From assembly GCA_003220345.1 (NCBI GenBank), contig QHSC01000120.1, positions 1-32,865 of the forward strand: 32,865 nucleotides of DNA, written 5' to 3'. A program made the position numbers and the translations under genes. Under the pieces are notes generated by a model. It was not told the origin of the DNA. It ran no database searches and worked only from the letters and a program-made list of their open reading frames with translations. This DNA is from Candidatus Rokuibacteriota bacterium (lineage in GTDB: Bacteria; Methylomirabilota; Methylomirabilia; Rokubacteriales; CSP1-6). Shown here one piece after another: positions 28,636 through 32,865 of the stretch; position 1 is the stretch's first letter; each line of letters starts with the position of its first letter.

Positions 28636-30092
28636 GGCTTCGCCCCCACGGTCATCACGGGCGCGCTGGTGGGGAGCTCCACGACGAAGCTGGTCTCCGA
28701 CTTGCCGTCGCTCTCCACGATGAGGGTGCCGCGGTGCGCCTCCACGATCTGCCGCGCGATGGGCAACCCCAATCCAGTCCCCCGTGCCTTCGTCGTGAAA
28801 AACGGCTGGAAGATGCGCTCGTGAAGCTCGGCCGGGATGCCGGCGCCGGAGTTCCAGACGAGGACGCGGACGTAGTCGCCCCCACGCGGCTCGACGCGGA
28901 CACGGACCGTTCCTCCCTCGGGCGCGGCCTCCAGCGCGTTCTGGATGAGGTTGGTGAAGACCTCGGACAGGTGGAACGGGTCGCCCCACACTGGCGGCAC
29001 CGCGTCGGAGTCCACCCGCTCGAGGAGCAGCCGGGGATCGGGCGGCAGCATCCGTACCAGCTCCCCGAGCGTTTCCGGCAACGACATGGCCTGCCACGTG
29101 CCGGGCTCGGGCTGGGCCAGGGTGAGCAGGTTCTCCACGAGGCGATTCTGGCGGTCCACCCCGAGGAGCACCCGGTCGATGTACTGGCGGCGGTTGTCGC
29201 CCGGGGGCAGGTCGGCCTGGAGCAATTCGAGAAGCCCGCGGATGGTGGCGAGAGGCGTCCGGATCTCGTGCGCGATGCGGGCGGCCATGCCGCCCAGGAA
29301 GGCCAGCTGGTCCGCGCGGCGGATCTGCTCGCGGATGCGCCGCTTCTCGGAGGCATCGCGGACGACGAGGACCTGGGCGGTGGCCGCCCGTCCCCAGTCG
29401 CGCCGCTGGGCCGTGATCTCGAGCAGCAGAGCATGCCCTTTGGCCGTGACGATGGGCACCTCGGTCTCGTGGACGGGATCGAGCCCCGCCGCCTCGTCCT
29501 CGAGGAGGCGGGCGAGCGGGTCATTGCCGGCCGATAGGGGAAGGGCCCCCGTCTCCGACAGGATAGGCTCACCCCGGTACGTCTCGAGGGACAGCCCGAG
29601 AAGCGCCTCGGCCGTGGTGTTAAAGGATACGAGGGTGGCCGAGGGCCCGAGGAGGAGCATGCCCTCGGGCAGCCGCGCCAGGATATCGCTGTCGCGGATG
29701 AACCGGTCCATGGAAAGGGTGAGCCGGCCGACGGCCGCGTCGAGCACGCCCAGCTCGTCCCGCACCGTGGTCGGCTTCCTGCGCACACCCAGCTCCTCGT
29801 CGACACGCGGCGACAGCGCCTCCGCCTTCTCGACGATGCCCCGGATGCGGCCGGCCAGGTTCAGGCCGACGATGAGGCCGCCGATGGCGGCGAGGGCGCC
29901 GGCCACTCCGGAGCCCGTGAAGAGGAGCACGGTGAGCTGGCGGGTCTGGGGGCCCGAGAGCTCCGCCGCGAAGGGACGGGCGAGGTAGAGCATGAAGAGG
30001 CTGCTCGCTGCCGCCGCCGCCGCCATGAGCAGCGAGAACACCACGTAGAGCCGGAGCGACACGCGGTACGAAGGGCTCGCCGGACTCGTCAT
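28632..30092 (-). CDS. pilS: PAS-containing sensor histidine kinase, PilS/NtrB type
   Basis: Membrane sensor that should phosphorylate the downstream regulator. The 486 residues have two hydrophobic segments (about 14-38 and 53-78) around a very short outside loop, a HAMP-like linker (80-130), a PAS domain (about 135-245), the HisKA box AHEIRTPLATIRG with phospho-His275, and the HATPase domain with NLIQNALEAA and TKARGTGLGLPIA. Pseudomonas PilS has six helices, so this is a simpler variant and may equally be a general NtrB/AtoS-like kinase. It starts 15 bases after the pilC-type gene. Confidence 0.9.
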   Translation of the reverse strand: MTSPASPSYRVSLRLYVVFSLLMAAAAAASSLFMLYLARPFAAELSGPQTRQLTVLLFTGSGVAGALAAIGGLIVGLNLAGRIRGIVEKAEALSPRVDEELGVRRKPTTVRDELGVLDAAVGRLTLSMDRFIRDSDILARLPEGMLLLGPSATLVSFNTTAEALLGLSLETYRGEPILSETGALPLSAGNDPLARLLEDEAAGLDPVHETEVPIVTAKGHALLLEITAQRRDWGRAATAQVLVVRDASEKRRIREQIRRADQLAFLGGMAARIAHEIRTPLATIRGLLELLQADLPPGDNRRQYIDRVLLGVDRQNRLVENLLTLAQPEPGTWQAMSLPETLGELVRMLPPDPRLLLERVDSDAVPPVWGDPFHLSEVFTNLIQNALEAAPEGGTVRVRVEPRGGDYVRVLVWNSGAGIPAELHERIFQPFFTTKARGTGLGLPIARQIVEAHRGTLIVESDGKSETSFVVELPTSAPVMTVGAKP

Positions 30093-30107
30093 GGGTCGGC
30101 AGCGCCG

Positions 30108-31373
30108 CTACCTGACTCCGCCTTTCATGGCCTGCCCGAGATTGAAGATCGGCAGATACAGGGCAAAGATCACGCCCCCCGCGATGCCGCCCATGATCAC
30201 GATCATGATCGGCTCGATGAGAGAGGAGAGCGTGGCCACGGACTGGTCCACCTGCTGCTCGTAGTAGGCGGCGGCCTTGGCGAGCATGCCGGGGAGGGTG
30301 CCGCTCTCCTCGCCCGTGGACACGAGCTGGGTGACCATGCTCGGGAAGTGGCCCGTCTGGCGCAGCGTCTCCGCGATGGTGCCGCCGTCGCGCATGCGCT
30401 GGGTGGCGTCCGTCAAGGCTTGCTCGATCACCGAGTTGCCCGCGACCTTGGACACGGTCTCCATGGCTTCGATGAGCGGGATGCCCGCGTTGAGCAGCAC
30501 GCTCAAGGTCCGGCAGGTGCGGGCCAGGATGGACTTGCGGATGAGGCTGCCGGAGAGGGGCATCTTGAGCTTGCAGGTATCGAAGAAGCGGCGACCTCCA
30601 TGGGTCTGGTACAACGCGAAGAGGAGGGCGGCGAGGACGAGGACGCCGAGGATGACGAGGAGCAACCAGTTCCGCATGATGGTGCTGATCTGGATGAGGA
30701 TGCGGGTGGGTAGTGGCAACAGGGCCCCCGCCTTCGAATACACGCTCTCGAAGACGGGCACGATCTTGATGATCATGAAGATGACGATGAGGGTGGCCAC
30801 GGTCAGGATCACCGCGGGGTAGGCGATGGCGCCCTTGACCTTGCGACGGATGGCGTCCGTCTTCTCCAGGTAGGTGGTGAGCGTGTCGAGCACCACGGGG
30901 AGAGAGCCCGACACCTCGCCCGCGCGCACGATGGAGACGTACAGGCGGTTGAAGACGTGGGGGTGCTGGGAGAGGGAGTCGGCGAAGGTCGCCCCCGCCG
31001 TGATGTCGTCCCGCACTCGCTCGAGAACCTTGCTGAAGACCTTGTGGGTCGACTCGGCGGCGAGGGCGGTGAGGATGCGGACGAGGTGGAGGCCGCCGCC
31101 CAGCATGGCCGCGAGCTGTCCGGTGAAGAGCAGGATGATGCTGAGGCTGACGCCGCTGGACATCCGCTTGAAGGACTCGCGGAAGCCTTCGACCACTGAC
31201 TCCATCCCGCTTCCGTTCATGGCGGCCCGGGCCCCCGCTGTCTCGCGGAGGGACAGCACCACCTGTCCCCGCTCGCGGAAGCGGTTGATGAGCTCGGCCT
31301 GCTCGGTCGCCTCCGCGGTGCCCCGGCTCACCGCGCCCTTGCGATCGGCGATCTCGTACTGGAAGACGGGCAT
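30108..31373 (-). CDS. pilC: Type IV pilus / type II secretion inner-membrane platform protein
   Basis: Polytopic protein that links the assembly ATPase to the pilus or pseudopilus. The 421 residues contain two copies of the GspF/PilC cytoplasmic domain (about 75-195 and 280-400), each with the family pattern of a glycine-rich start and an ERA or STGEESG segment (VRAGEVSGSLP; VSTGEESGTLPGML), and three hydrophobic stretches (about 185-210, 235-255, 390-410). ATG at 31373, three bases after the ATPase gene. PilC or GspF cannot be separated by motif alone; the pilS-pilR-type pair downstream favours a pilus. Confidence 0.9.
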   Translation of the reverse strand: MPVFQYEIADRKGAVSRGTAEATEQAELINRFRERGQVVLSLRETAGARAAMNGSGMESVVEGFRESFKRMSSGVSLSIILLFTGQLAAMLGGGLHLVRILTALAAESTHKVFSKVLERVRDDITAGATFADSLSQHPHVFNRLYVSIVRAGEVSGSLPVVLDTLTTYLEKTDAIRRKVKGAIAYPAVILTVATLIVIFMIIKIVPVFESVYSKAGALLPLPTRILIQISTIMRNWLLLVILGVLVLAALLFALYQTHGGRRFFDTCKLKMPLSGSLIRKSILARTCRTLSVLLNAGIPLIEAMETVSKVAGNSVIEQALTDATQRMRDGGTIAETLRQTGHFPSMVTQLVSTGEESGTLPGMLAKAAAYYEQQVDQSVATLSSLIEPIMIVIMGGIAGGVIFALYLPIFNLGQAMKGGVR

Positions 31374-31376
31374 GGC

Positions 31377-32865
31377 CTAGTCCAGGTCCGTGGCCACGGT
31401 GAGGACTTCCTCCAGGCTCGTCAGGCCGCGCGCCGCCTGGCGGAAGCCGCACTTGCGAAGGGTGACCATCCCCGATCCCATCGCGTAGCGCTGGATCTTG
31501 TCGCCATCGGCGCCGTCGATGAGCATGCGGCGGACCTCGGAGTCGATGGCAAACACCTCGTAGAGGGCCATCCGGCCCGCATAGCCGACGTTTCGGCAGC
31601 TCTTGCAGCCGCGGCCGCGATAGAGCACATCGGGCCCGGGATCCGGCGCGAAGAGGGCGAGCTCGTCCGCGCTCGGCCGGTACGGCTCCTTGCAGTCCTT
31701 GCAGATCTTGCGCACCAGGCGCTGGGCGGCTGCGACGTTGACGGCGGAGGCGACGAGAAACGGCTCCACGCCGATGTTGACGAGCCGGATCAGGGTGGAC
31801 ACGGCGTCATTGGTGTGCAAGGTCGAGAGCACGAGATGGCCGGTGAGGGCCGCCTTGACGGCGATCTGCGCCGTCTCCTGGTCGCGGATCTCGCCGACCA
31901 TGATGATGTCGGGGTCCTGGCGGAGAATCGAGCGCAGCGAGCGCGCGAAGTCGAAGCCGATCTCGCTCTTCACCTGCACCTGCTGGATGCCGGGCTGACG
32001 ATACTCGACGGGGTCCTCGACGGTGACGATATTCTTGCGGGGCGACTTGATGAACTTGAGCGCGGTGTGGAGGGTGGTGGACTTGCCGCTGCCCGTGGGA
32101 CCGGTGATGAGCACCATGCCCCAGGGACGCCGCACGCCCTTCAGGAACACCTCGAGCTGCTCCTGCTCGAAGCCGAGGTTCTCGATGCTGTAGCGCTCCA
32201 CCACCGCCGCTTTCTCGAGGAGCCGGAGCACGACCTTCTCGCCATAGAGGGTGGGGAGGGTGGAGACGCGGAAGTCGAACTCCTGCCCGTGGATGCGGGA
32301 GGAGAAGCTCCCGTCCTGAGGCAGGCGCCGCTCGGCGATGTCGAGCCGGGAGATGATCTTGATGCGGGAGACCACGGCGAGGTGGAGCTGGCGCGGGATC
32401 TCGAGGAGATCGAAGAGGAGACCGTCGATGCGGTACCGGACGCGCGTGCGGTCGTCGTGGGGCTCCACGTGGATATCGGAGGCGCCGTCGAGGGCCGCGC
32501 GGCCCAGGAGGTAGTTGACCACGCGCACCACGGGCGGGTCGTCGGCCTGCGTCTGCAGCTGCTTGATGTCGACCACGCCCTCGGCCGCGCTCGCGACGGG
32601 ACCGACGTTGAGGCCGAGGTCGACCTTGAGAGCGTCGTCGAGGCCCTCGGAGGTCACGACCTGGGTGACCTTGCGGTACGTCTTCTCGATCGCTTCCTGG
32701 ATGGCGCTGGCCGGCCCGATGCGGAAATCGACCTCGAGGCCGGTGGCGCGCCGGAGGTCGTCCATGGCCATGACGTTCAGCGGGTCGGCAGTGGCGACGA
32801 TGAGCCGCCGGCCCGAGCGCTCCGCCGCGATCACCCCGTACTGCCGGGCCACTTCTTCGGACACG
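31377..32865 (-). CDS. pilB: Type IV pilus / type II secretion assembly ATPase, 5' end outside window
   Basis: Cytoplasmic hexameric ATPase that drives pilus extension or secretion. At least 495 residues are seen; the frame runs off the window end, and the apparent GTG at 32864 sits inside an MshEN-type N-terminal domain (EVARQYGVIAAERSGRRLIV), so the true start is beyond. Present: ASDIHVEPHDD, Walker A GPTGSGKSTT, Asp box VTVEDPVEYRQ, Walker B DPDIIMVGEIRD, the His box LSTLHTNDA, and the four-cysteine zinc site (CKDC and CKSC). Extension-type (PilB/GspE) rather than retraction-type (PilT), because of the N-terminal domain and zinc site. Confidence 0.93.
   Translation of the reverse strand, partial: VSEEVARQYGVIAAERSGRRLIVATADPLNVMAMDDLRRATGLEVDFRIGPASAIQEAIEKTYRKVTQVVTSEGLDDALKVDLGLNVGPVASAAEGVVDIKQLQTQADDPPVVRVVNYLLGRAALDGASDIHVEPHDDRTRVRYRIDGLLFDLLEIPRQLHLAVVSRIKIISRLDIAERRLPQDGSFSSRIHGQEFDFRVSTLPTLYGEKVVLRLLEKAAVVERYSIENLGFEQEQLEVFLKGVRRPWGMVLITGPTGSGKSTTLHTALKFIKSPRKNIVTVEDPVEYRQPGIQQVQVKSEIGFDFARSLRSILRQDPDIIMVGEIRDQETAQIAVKAALTGHLVLSTLHTNDAVSTLIRLVNIGVEPFLVASAVNVAAAQRLVRKICKDCKEPYRPSADELALFAPDPGPDVLYRGRGCKSCRNVGYAGRMALYEVFAIDSEVRRMLIDGADGDKIQRYAMGSGMVTLRKCGFRQAARGLTSLEEVLTVATDLD

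Overview
The window is 32.9 kb of very G+C-rich DNA (about two thirds G+C by eye). It holds 26 protein genes, all on the minus strand, with gaps of at most about 140 bases. There are no rRNA or tRNA genes, insertion sequences, CRISPR arrays or phage genes. LptD shows a diderm, LPS-bearing cell. The mix of type IV pilus-type genes, a sigma-54 regulator, trpCFBA-accD-folC and DprE-type sugar-lipid genes fits a high-G+C lineage such as NC10/Rokubacteria or a deltaproteobacterium-like group; this placement is inferred from gene content and protein style, not from a search.

Layout in the direction of transcription (high to low coordinates). (1) 32865-25506: pilB/gspE (cut by the window end), pilC/gspF, a PilS/NtrB-type sensor kinase, a PilR/NtrC-type sigma-54 activator, an MscS channel and galU, most joined by 4-base start/stop overlaps. 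(2) A good sigma-70 promoter at 25437-25409 opens the next unit: pncB, then trpC-trpF-trpB-trpA, accD and folC. (3) 18341-13673: lptD, a DegT-type sugar aminotransferase and a UDP-GlcNAc-type dehydrogenase (envelope building and nucleotide-sugar genes). (4) 13661-10721: UbiA-type phosphoribosyltransferase, DprE1-like oxidase and DprE2-like reductase, the three core steps of the polyprenyl-phosphoryl-arabinose pathway known from mycobacteria. (5) 10701-1985: gltX, a histidine phosphatase, a Na/Pi cotransporter-like protein, glgA, the PII gene glnB and glnE. (6) polA, cut by the window start.

Most of the window is ordinary housekeeping in one dense co-directional block. The most interesting part is the dprE2-dprE1-ubiA set in an LPS-making cell, next to nucleotide-sugar genes and about 15 kb from pilus-type genes: it suggests a D-arabinofuranose donor used on an envelope glycan or pilin. 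Other points are a DprE1 with Ala at the benzothiazinone-target Cys position, a DNA polymerase I whose proofreading residues appear lost, a glgA-glnB-glnE nitrogen/glycogen unit, an LptD with a minimal cysteine pair, and a small two-copy intergenic repeat placed just upstream of glnE and trpF.
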